From the NCBI GenBank assembly GCA_902712845.1, contig LR743504.1, positions 1,028,001 through 1,092,000 on the forward strand: a DNA stretch of 64,000 nucleotides, in the 5' to 3' direction. Below, piece after piece: positions 8,632 through 15,812 of this stretch. The notes under the pieces are model-generated. The model made no database searches. It had not been told where the DNA came from and saw nothing but the letters and a program-made list of their open reading frames with translations. Origin of the DNA: Methylobacterium bullatum (GTDB lineage Bacteria; Pseudomonadota; Alphaproteobacteria; Rhizobiales; Beijerinckiaceae). Numbering within the stretch: the first letter of the stretch is position 1; every line of letters begins with the position of its first letter. Both the position numbers and the translations under genes were made by a program.

Positions 8632-9795
8632 TCAATGCGCTGCGATGCGGCGGCTCGGGACGATGTCGTTGGCGATGACTTCGCCGAACGGGCCGTTGTT
8701 GCGGGCGTTGCTCGGGGGGACGCCGGTGGTGGCGCGGAGCGGCAGCTTCGGGAAGACGAGTTCGGCGAAGCGGTAGGCCTCTTCCAGATGCGGGTAGCCG
8801 GAGAGGATGAAGCGATCGATCCCGAGGTCGATGTATTCCTTCATCCGGTCCGCCACCTGATCGGCCGAGCCGACGAGCGCCGTGCCGGCGCCGCCGCGCA
8901 CGAGGCCGACGCCGGCCCAGAGGTTGGGCGAGACTTCGAGTTTCGAGCGGTCACCGCCATGGAGCGCCATCATCCGGCTCTGGCCCACGGAATCCTGGCG
9001 CTTGAGAGTGGCCTGCGCCCGCGCGATGGTCTCGTCGTCGAGGCGCGAGATCAGGTTCTCGGCCGCGGCCCAGGCCTCGCCCTCGGTCTCGCGAACGATG
9101 ACGTGGAGGCGGATGCCGTAGGAGAAGGTCTTGCCCTTGCGGTCGGCGGCTTCCTTCGCCTTGGCGATCTTCTCGGCGACGCCCGCCGGAGGCTCGCCCC
9201 AGGTCAGGTAGACCTCGCAATGCTCGGCCGCGACTTCGATGCCGGCCGGTGAGGAGCCACCGAAATACAGCGGCGGATAGGGCTTCTGGACCGGCGGGAA
9301 GATGAGCCGGCCGTCCTCCACCTTGAGATGCTTGCCTTCGTAATTCACCGTCTCGCCGGACATCAGCCCGCGCCAGACATGCAGGAACTCGTCGGTGACG
9401 ACATAGCGCTCGTCATGGTCGAGGAAGACGCCGTCACCGCGCAGCTCCACCGGGTCGCCGCCGGTGACGACGTTGATGAGGAGGCGCCCGTCCGAGATCC
9501 GGTCCAGGGTCGCGGCCATGCGCGCGGCCATGGACGGCTCCTGCAATCCGGGACGCACCGCCACGAGGAAACGCAGGCGCTTCGTCAGCGCGGCGAGAGC
9601 CGAGGCGATGACCCAGGAATCCTCGCAGGAGCGGCCGGTGGGCAGCAGCACGCCGTAATAGCCGAGCTCGTCCGCGGCCTGCGCGATCTGGCGGAGATAG
9701 GCCAGCGACACGTCGCGGGCGCCTTCCTGCGCGCCGAGGTAGCGGCCGTCGCCATGGGTGGGAAGGAACCAGAGGACGTCGGTCTCTGCGGTCAT
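8632..9795 (-). CDS. ssuD: FMNH2-dependent alkanesulfonate monooxygenase
   Basis: 388 residues of the bacterial luciferase-like flavin monooxygenase family. SsuD splits alkanesulfonates into aldehyde and sulfite using FMNH2 supplied by SsuE and O2, giving sulfur during sulfate limitation. Family signatures: [15 protein letters not shown] at the N-terminus, [40 protein letters not shown], and [12 protein letters not shown]; the C-terminus has [21 protein letters not shown]. The start at 9795 was chosen because AGGAG lies 6-7 nt upstream and the protein then begins like known SsuD; an in-frame extension to 9855 has no support. It lies between ssuB and ssuA in the same direction. Confidence 0.95.
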   Translation of the reverse strand: MTAETDVLWFLPTHGDGRYLGAQEGARDVSLAYLRQIAQAADELGYYGVLLPTGRSCEDSWVIASALAALTKRLRFLVAVRPGLQEPSMAARMAATLDRISDGRLLINVVTGGDPVELRGDGVFLDHDERYVVTDEFLHVWRGLMSGETVNYEGKHLKVEDGRLIFPPVQKPYPPLYFGGSSPAGIEVAAEHCEVYLTWGEPPAGVAEKIAKAKEAADRKGKTFSYGIRLHVIVRETEGEAWAAAENLISRLDDETIARAQATLKRQDSVGQSRMMALHGGDRSKLEVSPNLWAGVGLVRGGAGTALVGSADQVADRMKEYIDLGIDRFILSGYPHLEEAYRFAELVFPKLPLRATTGVPPSNARNNGPFGEVIANDIVPSRRIAAH

Positions 9796-9841
9796 GGGGT
9801 GCTCCTGGTGTTGTGCCGGTAGGATCGCGCGCGTCCGGGGA

Positions 9842-10687
9842 TCAGGCCGGGGCACGGTCCTTCAGCAGATGGTCGAGGATACGGCCTTCCAGCCGTGCGA
9901 GTTCGGGGTCACCGCGCCGGCGCGGGCGGGGCACGTCCACGGTCAGGTCGAGGGCGACGCGGCCCTCCTCCACCACGAGGATGCGGTCGGCCATGGCAGC
10001 CGCCTCGGCGACGTCGTGGGTGACGAGGATGGCGGTGAACCCTTGGTTGCGCCAGATCCGCTCGATCATGTCCTGCATGTCGATGCGCGTCAGGGCGTCC
10101 AGCGCGCCGAGGGGCTCGTCCAGGGCGAGCAGGCCCGGCCGGCTGACGAGGGCGCGTGCCAGGGCGACGCGCTGGCGCTGGCCGCCGGACAGGGTGGCCG
10201 GCCAGTTGCCGGCCTTGTCGGTGAGGCCGACCTCGGCCAGCACGGCCGCCGCCCGCTCGCGCCGTTCCTGGCGCCGCCCGGCCCCGCCGAGCCCCACGGC
10301 GACGTTGTCGACGACCCTGGCCCAGGGCAGCAGGCGTGGCTCCTGGAACATGATGCGCTTCGTGGCCGAGCGCGCACCGGGGTTCTCCAGATCGATCCGC
10401 CCGGCACTCGGCTGTTCGAGCCCGAGGATCAGGCGCAGCAGGGTGCTCTTGCCGCAGCCCGAGCGGCCGACGATGGCCACGAACTGGCCCGCCGGGATGT
10501 GCAGGTCGAGCCCCTCGATCACCTGATGGCCGTCGAAGGATTTCGACAGGCCGCGCAGGGTGACGGCGACCCCCGTACCCGTGACGGGCGCGGGGCGCGT
10601 GGCCTGGCGGGCCTGAGGCGCGACGGGGACCTCGCGGGGCGGCACGAAGGAGGCGTCGGGCGCGCGCAGCAGGGTGGAGGCGGTCAT
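9842..10687 (-). CDS. ssuB: Sulfonate ABC transporter ATP-binding protein
   Basis: 281 residues. Walker [10 protein letters not shown], a Q-loop in [13 protein letters not shown] signature [15 protein letters not shown], Walker [13 protein letters not shown] and the switch His in VTHDVAEA are all present. It powers import of sulfonates with SsuC and SsuA. The first ~45 residues are a non-conserved extension before the ABC fold begins at [12 protein letters not shown]. It sits 46 bp upstream of ssuD and 54 bp after ssuC in one minus-strand unit. By sequence alone it could also be read as a nitrate/taurine-type ATPase; the neighbours decide for SsuB. Confidence 0.93.
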   Translation of the reverse strand: MTASTLLRAPDASFVPPREVPVAPQARQATRPAPVTGTGVAVTLRGLSKSFDGHQVIEGLDLHIPAGQFVAIVGRSGCGKSTLLRLILGLEQPSAGRIDLENPGARSATKRIMFQEPRLLPWARVVDNVAVGLGGAGRRQERRERAAAVLAEVGLTDKAGNWPATLSGGQRQRVALARALVSRPGLLALDEPLGALDALTRIDMQDMIERIWRNQGFTAILVTHDVAEAAAMADRILVVEEGRVALDLTVDVPRPRRRGDPELARLEGRILDHLLKDRAPA

Positions 10688-10741
10688 GGACGTCGTCCGT
10701 GGGGTTGATCGAAGAACGGGGGCATGTCGGCGCGATGCCCC

Positions 10742-11530
10742 TCAGATGTTCCGGTAGGCCGGGTTCCAGGCGAGGAACGAACGCTCCAGCAGCCGGGTCA
10801 GGGTATCGGCGATCTTGCCGAGCAGGGCGTAGATGACGATGGCCAGCACCACCACGTCCACCAGCATGAACTCGCGCGCCTGCATCGCCATGTAGCCGAG
10901 GCCGGACGAGGCCGAGATCGTCTCGGCGACGATGAGCGTCAGCCACATGATGCCGAGCGCGTAGCGCAGGCCGACGAAGATCGAGGGCAGCGCCCCGGGC
11001 AGCACCACCCGCAGGAACAGGGTGGTGGGCGACATGCCGTAGACCCGGCCCATCTCCACCAGTTGCGGATCCACCGAGCGGATGCCGTGCAGGGTATTGG
11101 CGTAGATCGGAAAGAACACGCCGATGGCCACCAGGAAGAGCTTGGCCTCCTCGTCGATGCCGAACCACAGGATCACCAGGGGGATCAGCGACAGGTGCGG
11201 GATGTTGCGCACCATCTGCAGGGTCGTGTCGGTGAGCTTCTCGGAAAGCTGCGAGAGGCCGTTGGCGAGGCCGAGGGCGAAGCCGATGCTACCACCGATG
11301 AGGAAGCCGACGGCCGCGCGCAGGAAGCTGATCCAGAGGTTGGTCCAGAGTTCACCGGTCTTGCTCGCCTGCCAGCCTGCGGCGATCACGTCCGAGGGGG
11401 CGGGCATGAAGCGAGTGGAGACGAGGCCCGTGGAGGCCGCGGCCTGCCAACCGGCGATGATCGCCACCGGCACGAGCCAGGGCGTCAGGCGGCCGAGGAT
11501 GTCGGAACCGAGGGTTGTCTGCCGTGACAT
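10742..11530 (-). CDS. ssuC: Sulfonate ABC transporter permease
   Basis: 262 residues of the BPD_transp_1 (TauC/SsuC) family with about six membrane helices. The cytoplasmic EAA loop reads EMGRVYGMSPTTLFLRVVLPGALPSIFVGLRYALG, where it docks on SsuB. It forms the membrane channel for sulfonates. ssuE lies 95 bp upstream and ssuB 54 bp downstream, with the same orientation. Confidence 0.93.
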   Translation of the reverse strand: MSRQTTLGSDILGRLTPWLVPVAIIAGWQAAASTGLVSTRFMPAPSDVIAAGWQASKTGELWTNLWISFLRAAVGFLIGGSIGFALGLANGLSQLSEKLTDTTLQMVRNIPHLSLIPLVILWFGIDEEAKLFLVAIGVFFPIYANTLHGIRSVDPQLVEMGRVYGMSPTTLFLRVVLPGALPSIFVGLRYALGIMWLTLIVAETISASSGLGYMAMQAREFMLVDVVVLAIVIYALLGKIADTLTRLLERSFLAWNPAYRNI

Positions 11531-11625
11531 GGTCCAGCCCTTGTTGATTTAGACCTTGGAGATGGAGGTCGACGGGGGCATCGCCCGGATGCAGCCGGGA
11601 CGGTCGATCCGGTCGGCCGCGCGGG

Positions 11626-12249
11626 CTAGCGACTCGGCGCGGCGAAGGCGGCGGCCGGCGCGGTGTCGAGGGAGGCGGACGGCTTCGCCCGTGCCCCTAG
11701 CAGTGCGGCGAGCTGACTCGCCGCGTCGGACACCCGCGCCCGCACGCCCTCATCGACGAGGACACCGTCGGAGAAATCCGCGTCGCTGCCATAGACCGAG
11801 GTCGGGACGGTCTGCGCGCTGAAGAAGCCGAAGAGGGGCCGCAGGGAATGCTCGACGACGAGGGCGTGCCGCGCGCCCCCGCCCGTGGCCGACAGCACGA
11901 CGGGCTTGCCCACGAGAGCCGTCGGATCGACGAAGTCGAACAGGTGCTTGAACAGGCCGGTATATGCACCCTTGTAGACCGGCGTTCCAACTATGAGCGC
12001 GTCCGCGTTCTCGATCGCCTCCAGGATGCGCCGAGCGGGAAGCGAGAGCTGGTCGCGCGACCAGGCGGCGCCGAGGCCGGCCCCGGCATCGACCACGTCG
12101 AACAGGCGGATGTCGGCGCGCAGCCGCGTGCCGGTCGCCTCGGCCACCGCCTCGACCAGCGCCCGCGTCTTCGAGGGACGCTGCAGGTTGGCGCTGAAGC
12201 CGACGATGCGCGGAAGCGGGCCTGGAAAAGAGCTGCCTTGAAGGGACAT
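11626..12249 (-). CDS. ssuE: NAD(P)H-dependent FMN reductase
   Basis: 207 residues with a flavodoxin-like fold. The N-terminal phosphate-binding loop is GFSANLQRPSKTRALV, and GTPVYKGAYTGLFKHLFDF is the conserved flavin/tetramer segment of the SsuE/MsuE group. It reduces FMN for SsuD. The Met at 12249 (MSLQGSS) is the first that gives a family-like N-terminus; the frame continues upstream without support. It is the promoter-proximal gene of the ssu unit. MsuE (methanesulfonate) is the closest alternative name; substrate range cannot be told from sequence. Confidence 0.88.
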   Translation of the reverse strand: MSLQGSSFPGPLPRIVGFSANLQRPSKTRALVEAVAEATGTRLRADIRLFDVVDAGAGLGAAWSRDQLSLPARRILEAIENADALIVGTPVYKGAYTGLFKHLFDFVDPTALVGKPVVLSATGGGARHALVVEHSLRPLFGFFSAQTVPTSVYGSDADFSDGVLVDEGVRARVSDAASQLAALLGARAKPSASLDTAPAAAFAAPSR

Positions 12250-12359
12250 CGAGCGCCTACCGATCGGGTACGGGAATGCGCCGGGGGCTTTGATCCGAAC
12301 GCGCCGTCCAGTCATGGCGGGCCGTCCGGTCGTGGAATGCCCCTCGGCACCGTTACCGA

Positions 12360-12388
12360 AATGTGATCGCAGCGGCGATCCGGGTCAA
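12360..12388 (-). promoter_or_regulatory. Candidate sigma-70-type promoter for the ssu operon
   Basis: Read on the minus strand, TTGACC (12388-12383) is a 5/6 match to the -35 hexamer, followed after 17 nt by CACATT (12365-12360), a weak -10. It lies about 110 bp upstream of ssuE. The spacing is right, but the -10 is poor. Confidence 0.3.
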
Positions 12389-12541
12389 CGAAACGTGCTT
12401 TTAAAAGAACGGGGCGTGGGAGATTGGCCTTCGACAAGACGTCCCCGTAGGAGATGAAACTTTCGACTTGGCAATTTCATGCAGAATCACGGCCGATCGA
12501 CGGGGCCGGCCTGGAAGAACTCCCCAGGTGAACCGCACAAG

Positions 12542-12557
12542 GTTCGGTAAACCGAAC
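12542..12557. repeat. 7-bp inverted repeat just downstream of the HD-GYP gene
   Basis: GTTCGGT and ACCGAAC are separated by AA, a near-perfect 16 bp palindrome ending 11 bp before the HD-GYP stop. It could be a weak terminator stem for that minus-strand gene or a regulator site. No T-run follows. Confidence 0.45.
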
Positions 12558-12568
12558 GTCCCGTGGCG

Positions 12569-13642
12569 CTAGACCAGTGCGTCGCCATGGCTCGATTGCC
12601 GGACGATGGGCTGGAAGGCCCGCAGGAGCGGCATGTCGAGCTTGCCCGTCATGCCGAGCATGATCGCATGGGCCTCGGCATGCGGGAGGGGATTGCGATA
12701 GGCCCGCCGCTCGGTGAGAGCCGAGTGGATGTCGCAGATCGTCACGAGGCGGACGAGATCCGGAATCGCATCGCCGGAGAGGCCGGCCGGGTAGCCGCTG
12801 CCGTCGAGCATCTCGTGATGATGCCGGACCACGTCGAGCATGGCGGCATCGAACCCCTCCTGCCTGGCGAGCATGTCGGCACCGGCGGAGGCATGCGTGC
12901 GCATGGTCGCCATTTCGTCCAAGGTCAGCGCACCGGGTTTGTTGAGGATGGCCAGAGGAATCTTCGATTTGCCGATATCGTGCAGCAACGCGGCTTTGGC
13001 GAGACGCTTCCGGTCGGCCCGGGGAATCTTGAGGTGGAAGCCGAAGGCCGCGGCAAAGCCGGCGACGCTGAGGGAGTGCTGGTAGAGCAGCTCGTCGTAG
13101 CGTCCGATGACGTCGAGCCACGCGCGGATGCCCCCCTCGGAGACCGCCTCCAGAATGACGTCGGTTCCCGCATCGGCCTCCTCTGAGGAGACCGGCCGAT
13201 CGGTCTGCGCCGCATGGAACAGGTCCGCCACCACGGAGCAGGCGCGGTGCGCCCTGCGTTCCAACGCGGCGGTCTCGCCGGCGTGACGCGTGCGCAGCTT
13301 CTCGCCGGCATCGATGAGGCTGAACAGGAGGGAGAGAATGGTCGGGCGCGGGGTATCGGCCGCCGTGACGCGCAGGGCCGGATTCGCCCTGTCCGGGATG
13401 TGGGCGGGCGCATTCGTGAGAACGAGGCAGGGCACGCGCATCGCCAGGAGACGGACCACCCAGGCCGCCGCTATGCCGTCACGGGGATCCAGATCGACGA
13501 CCGCGACGACGGGGAGGATGGCGGGAACCGACTGGTCCCCGAGAACGCTGCGGCAGGGCAGGATGGTGGTGATGGCGCGCGCCAGCAGTCTCACCCGGTC
13601 CGGTCGATCCGATACGATGAGGACGGACTTGTCTTGTGTCAC
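12569..13642 (-). CDS. HD-GYP domain protein with receiver-like N-terminus (putative c-di-GMP phosphodiesterase)
   Basis: About 357 residues. The N-terminal ~110 residues look like a degenerate response-regulator receiver (SVLIVSDRPDRVRLLARAI, an acidic VVDLDPRDG, then VPCLVLTNAP). A central helical linker leads to an HD-GYP domain: HSLSVAGFAAAFG, HDIGKSKIPLAILNKPGALT, and HHHEMLDGSGYPAGL with the GYP triad intact. Such enzymes hydrolyse c-di-GMP. No DNA-binding domain is present. The GTG at 13642 places the start right before the receiver; another GTG at 13690 adds 16 residues. It is divergent from the siaBCDA operon, whose SiaD makes c-di-GMP, so it may balance that module; this is inferred from position only. 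Confidence 0.83.
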   Translation of the reverse strand: MTQDKSVLIVSDRPDRVRLLARAITTILPCRSVLGDQSVPAILPVVAVVDLDPRDGIAAAWVVRLLAMRVPCLVLTNAPAHIPDRANPALRVTAADTPRPTILSLLFSLIDAGEKLRTRHAGETAALERRAHRACSVVADLFHAAQTDRPVSSEEADAGTDVILEAVSEGGIRAWLDVIGRYDELLYQHSLSVAGFAAAFGFHLKIPRADRKRLAKAALLHDIGKSKIPLAILNKPGALTLDEMATMRTHASAGADMLARQEGFDAAMLDVVRHHHEMLDGSGYPAGLSGDAIPDLVRLVTICDIHSALTERRAYRNPLPHAEAHAIMLGMTGKLDMPLLRAFQPIVRQSSHGDALV

Positions 13643-13988
13643 GATCCGATCCGCTTCAGACCGGCAAGGTCTGGGTTCGTGCCCAAACACAGGCGCGCTC
13701 GCGAGGTTTACAGAAACAAATCCCTATAAATTGTTTCTTTTCGCAGAACGAACGCGATGCCGTCCGATCTATCATCGACACCTTGGACCGGGATAGTTCT
13801 CCTGTCGGAACCATGGCGCGGCGTCGTCCAATCCTGTCGTCCTGGTTAACGGGATGGAACGGAATTTGCTCGCACTCCGCCAGATTCCGAGGCGGTAACT
13901 GTCTGTAGAGGCCTTTGGGTTAGTGCTGTCGGGCAGTGAAGGCGGGCGCTCACCGCGCGGCACCTTCCGCCACCGGGAGGAGGATGCT
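13643..13988. other. Divergent promoter region between the HD-GYP gene and siaBCDA
   Basis: A 346 bp region between oppositely oriented signalling genes. It is more A/T-rich than its surroundings around 13700-13745, where an 8-bp-arm inverted repeat flanks a TATAAA-like sequence. The remainder would be a long siaB leader ending in a very strong ribosome binding site. No gene was recognised. Confidence 0.6.
13712..13738. promoter_or_regulatory. Perfect 8-bp-arm inverted repeat, candidate operator
   Basis: AGAAACAA (13712-13719) and TTGTTTCT (13731-13738) are separated by 11 nt, so the half-sites are 19 bp apart centre to centre, close to two helical turns. The spacer contains CTATAAA, a possible -10 on either strand. 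It lies ~70 bp from the HD-GYP start and ~250 bp from siaB. A dimeric regulator bound here could control both directions. Confidence 0.55.
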
Positions 13989-14540
13989 GTGCTCGCTCGG
14001 GACTTCAAATCCCTCTTCGAAACCTCGAAGCGTAACGGTATCATCCTCTCGTTCGGCGGCGACATCTCGGAGAACGTCCTGTTTTCCCTCGGCGAAGTCC
14101 TGAAGCTTCGGATGATCCAGGGTGAGACGGACGCGACCATCGCCAAGAGGGTGTTCTCGATCTTCGTCGAGCAGGCCCAGAACATCATTCGTTACTCGGC
14201 CGACAAGCTCCCCGGGGACAAGGCGTCCTGCGGCATGATCAGTGCGGGGATGATCGTGGTCGGCATCGAGAACGCGCGCTTCTTCGTCGTGTGCGGCAAC
14301 GAGGTCCCCAAGGCCGATGCCACCGTACTGAATGAGCGATTGGACCACATTGCCGGCATGTCCAGCGAAGAACTCAAGCGTTTCTACCGCGAGAAGCTGC
14401 GCCAGCCCCCCGACGAGGGCAGCCTCGGAGGGAGCATCGGCCTGATCGAGATCGCCCGCCGGTCGAGTGCTCCCGTCGAGTTCGATTTTCACGATCTCGG
14501 CGACGAGCGCAGTCTATTCTGCCTCAAAGCCTATATCTGA
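13989..14540 (+). CDS. siaB: SiaB-family protein kinase
   Basis: 183 residues matching the SiaB family (DUF6272), a HPK/ATPase-like kinase that phosphorylates SiaC in Pseudomonas. Conserved-looking stretches are IILSFGGDISENVLFSLGEVLK, FSIFVEQAQNIIRYSA (N-box-like helix) and GSLGGSIGLIEIARRS (glycine-rich nucleotide-binding region). The GTG at 13989 was chosen because GGGAGGAGG lies 5-6 nt upstream; the frame is open to 13923, but that extension is Arg/Gly-rich and lacks a ribosome site. The gene is 13 bp upstream of siaC. In Pseudomonas, SiaB and the phosphatase SiaA set the phosphorylation state of SiaC and thereby SiaD output. Confidence 0.85.
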   Translation: MLARDFKSLFETSKRNGIILSFGGDISENVLFSLGEVLKLRMIQGETDATIAKRVFSIFVEQAQNIIRYSADKLPGDKASCGMISAGMIVVGIENARFFVVCGNEVPKADATVLNERLDHIAGMSSEELKRFYREKLRQPPDEGSLGGSIGLIEIARRSSAPVEFDFHDLGDERSLFCLKAYI

Positions 14541-14553
14541 CGGCGCCCCGGCG

Positions 14554-14949
14554 ATGGACCGCATTCAAATCCCGGCAACCGCCCGATCCCCCGAGGTGGA
14601 TTTCGACTTCGCAGCCGGCTGCTTCAGGCTGAGCGGCGAATCGTATCCGGAGGATGCCGCGGCCTTGTTCGGCCCCCTGCTCCAGTCCCTGCGGTCCTAC
14701 CTCGCCCTGTCAGGTCCGGAACCGATCGTATTCGAGGTCGCCCTCGTCTATTTCAACAGCTCCAGCGCCAAGGGACTGATGAACCTGTTCATGCCCCTCG
14801 AGGACGCCGCCGGCGAAGGTCGAGGCGTGACCATCCGCTGGCTCTACGCCGAGGGCGACGAGACCATCGCCGAGGCCGGGGAGGATTTCGCCTCCGACTT
14901 TTCCCATGCACGCTTCGATCTCGTCGAGACCTCGCAGGCGGGGAACTGA
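14554..14949 (+). CDS. siaC: SiaC-family regulatory phosphoprotein
   Basis: 131 residues, the usual size of SiaC (DUF1987). SiaC is phosphorylated by SiaB, dephosphorylated by SiaA, and in the unphosphorylated form binds and activates the diguanylate cyclase SiaD in Pseudomonas aeruginosa. The segment VYFNSSSAKGLMNLF (residues 65-79) corresponds to the region of the family phosphorylation site (Thr68 in PA0170); here Ser69 or a neighbouring Ser would be the acceptor, an inference from position. The ATG at 14554 follows the siaB stop by 13 bp, and siaD begins 5 bp after its stop, so the genes are translated as a unit. Confidence 0.87.
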   Translation: MDRIQIPATARSPEVDFDFAAGCFRLSGESYPEDAAALFGPLLQSLRSYLALSGPEPIVFEVALVYFNSSSAKGLMNLFMPLEDAAGEGRGVTIRWLYAEGDETIAEAGEDFASDFSHARFDLVETSQAGN

Positions 14950-14954
14950 CACGG

Positions 14955-15812
14955 ATGAAGGTCAAGCCCGGGATCGTTCCGCCAACCGACCATCCCCCCG
15001 TCGTCGGCGACGCGTTCAGTCTGTACGATACCGAGGAAGCGGTCCTGGGGAAGACCGATGGGATGCTGGCGGGGCTCGCGCAGGTCGCGGGCGGCGTCCA
15101 GCAACTCGCCGAAGCCTACCGGCGCAGTTATCGCGAGCAGCGCCGCCTCGTGAGGATGAGCGACCGGATGCAGCTCGACCTGCAGAAGGCGAATCACCGC
15201 CTCGCCGAGCAGCAGCGCGACCTGCAGGCCCTCAACGAGGCGCTGTCCGGCGAGATCGAGCATCGGACCCGTCTCGAAGCAAAGCTCAGGCATCTGGCCG
15301 ATACCGACGACCTCACCGGCGCGGTGAGCCGTCGCCGCTTCATGGAGCTCAGCCAGCGTGAATGGCTGCGATACGAGCGCGACCGGGTTCCCGCCTGCCT
15401 CCTCATGGCGGATCTCGACCGGTTCAAGCGCCTCAACGACGAGTTCGGCCACGCCGCCGGAGACGCGGCCCTCGCCGGCTTCGTCGAGACTTGCCGGGGG
15501 CGCCTGCGCAAAGTGGACGTGATCGGCCGCATGGGCGGCGAGGAATTCGCGATTCTGCTCACCGAGATCGGGGCCGATGCCGGGCTCACGGTCGCCGAAG
15601 ACATCTGCCGCCTCGTCGGGGAAACCAGCGTGGCGTGGCCCGGAGGACCGCTGGCGCTCTCCGTCAGCATCGGCATCGCCGCCATCGAGGGAGCGGAGAC
15701 CTTCGAGCAGACCCTGGGCCGGGCCGATGCCGCGCTCTATGCGGCCAAACATGCCGGGCGGGGCTGTGTCCGCCCAGCCCGCGGCCCGTCCGCGGACGTA
15801 ACGCCGCCATGA
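14955..15812 (+). CDS. siaD: Diguanylate cyclase, SiaD type
   Basis: 285 residues. The N-terminal ~115 residues form a predicted coiled coil (MSDRMQLDLQKANHRLAEQ and onward), with no membrane segment, as in SiaD. The C-terminal GGDEF domain has DDLTGAVSRRRF, DLDRFKRLNDEFGHAAGD and the active-site motif GGEEF (15534-15548). Five residues before it is an RxxD inhibitory site (RKVD), so product feedback is likely. The enzyme makes c-di-GMP from two GTP. It follows siaC by 5 bp and its stop overlaps the siaA start (ATGA), indicating translational coupling. Confidence 0.92.
   Translation: MKVKPGIVPPTDHPPVVGDAFSLYDTEEAVLGKTDGMLAGLAQVAGGVQQLAEAYRRSYREQRRLVRMSDRMQLDLQKANHRLAEQQRDLQALNEALSGEIEHRTRLEAKLRHLADTDDLTGAVSRRRFMELSQREWLRYERDRVPACLLMADLDRFKRLNDEFGHAAGDAALAGFVETCRGRLRKVDVIGRMGGEEFAILLTEIGADAGLTVAEDICRLVGETSVAWPGGPLALSVSIGIAAIEGAETFEQTLGRADAALYAAKHAGRGCVRPARGPSADVTPP

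Larger units (their letters stand above)
12250..12568. other. Intergenic region upstream of ssuE
   Basis: A 319 bp gap between the ssuE start and the end of the HD-GYP gene. It holds the candidate ssu promoter described separately, an A/T-rich CTTTTAAAAG palindrome near 12400, and an inverted repeat at 12542-12557. I see no credible gene in it. Confidence 0.6.

Noticed and set aside
13923..13988. Upstream extension of siaB to 13923
   Set aside because: The GTG at 13989 has a far better ribosome site and gives the family length; the extension is Arg/Gly-rich.
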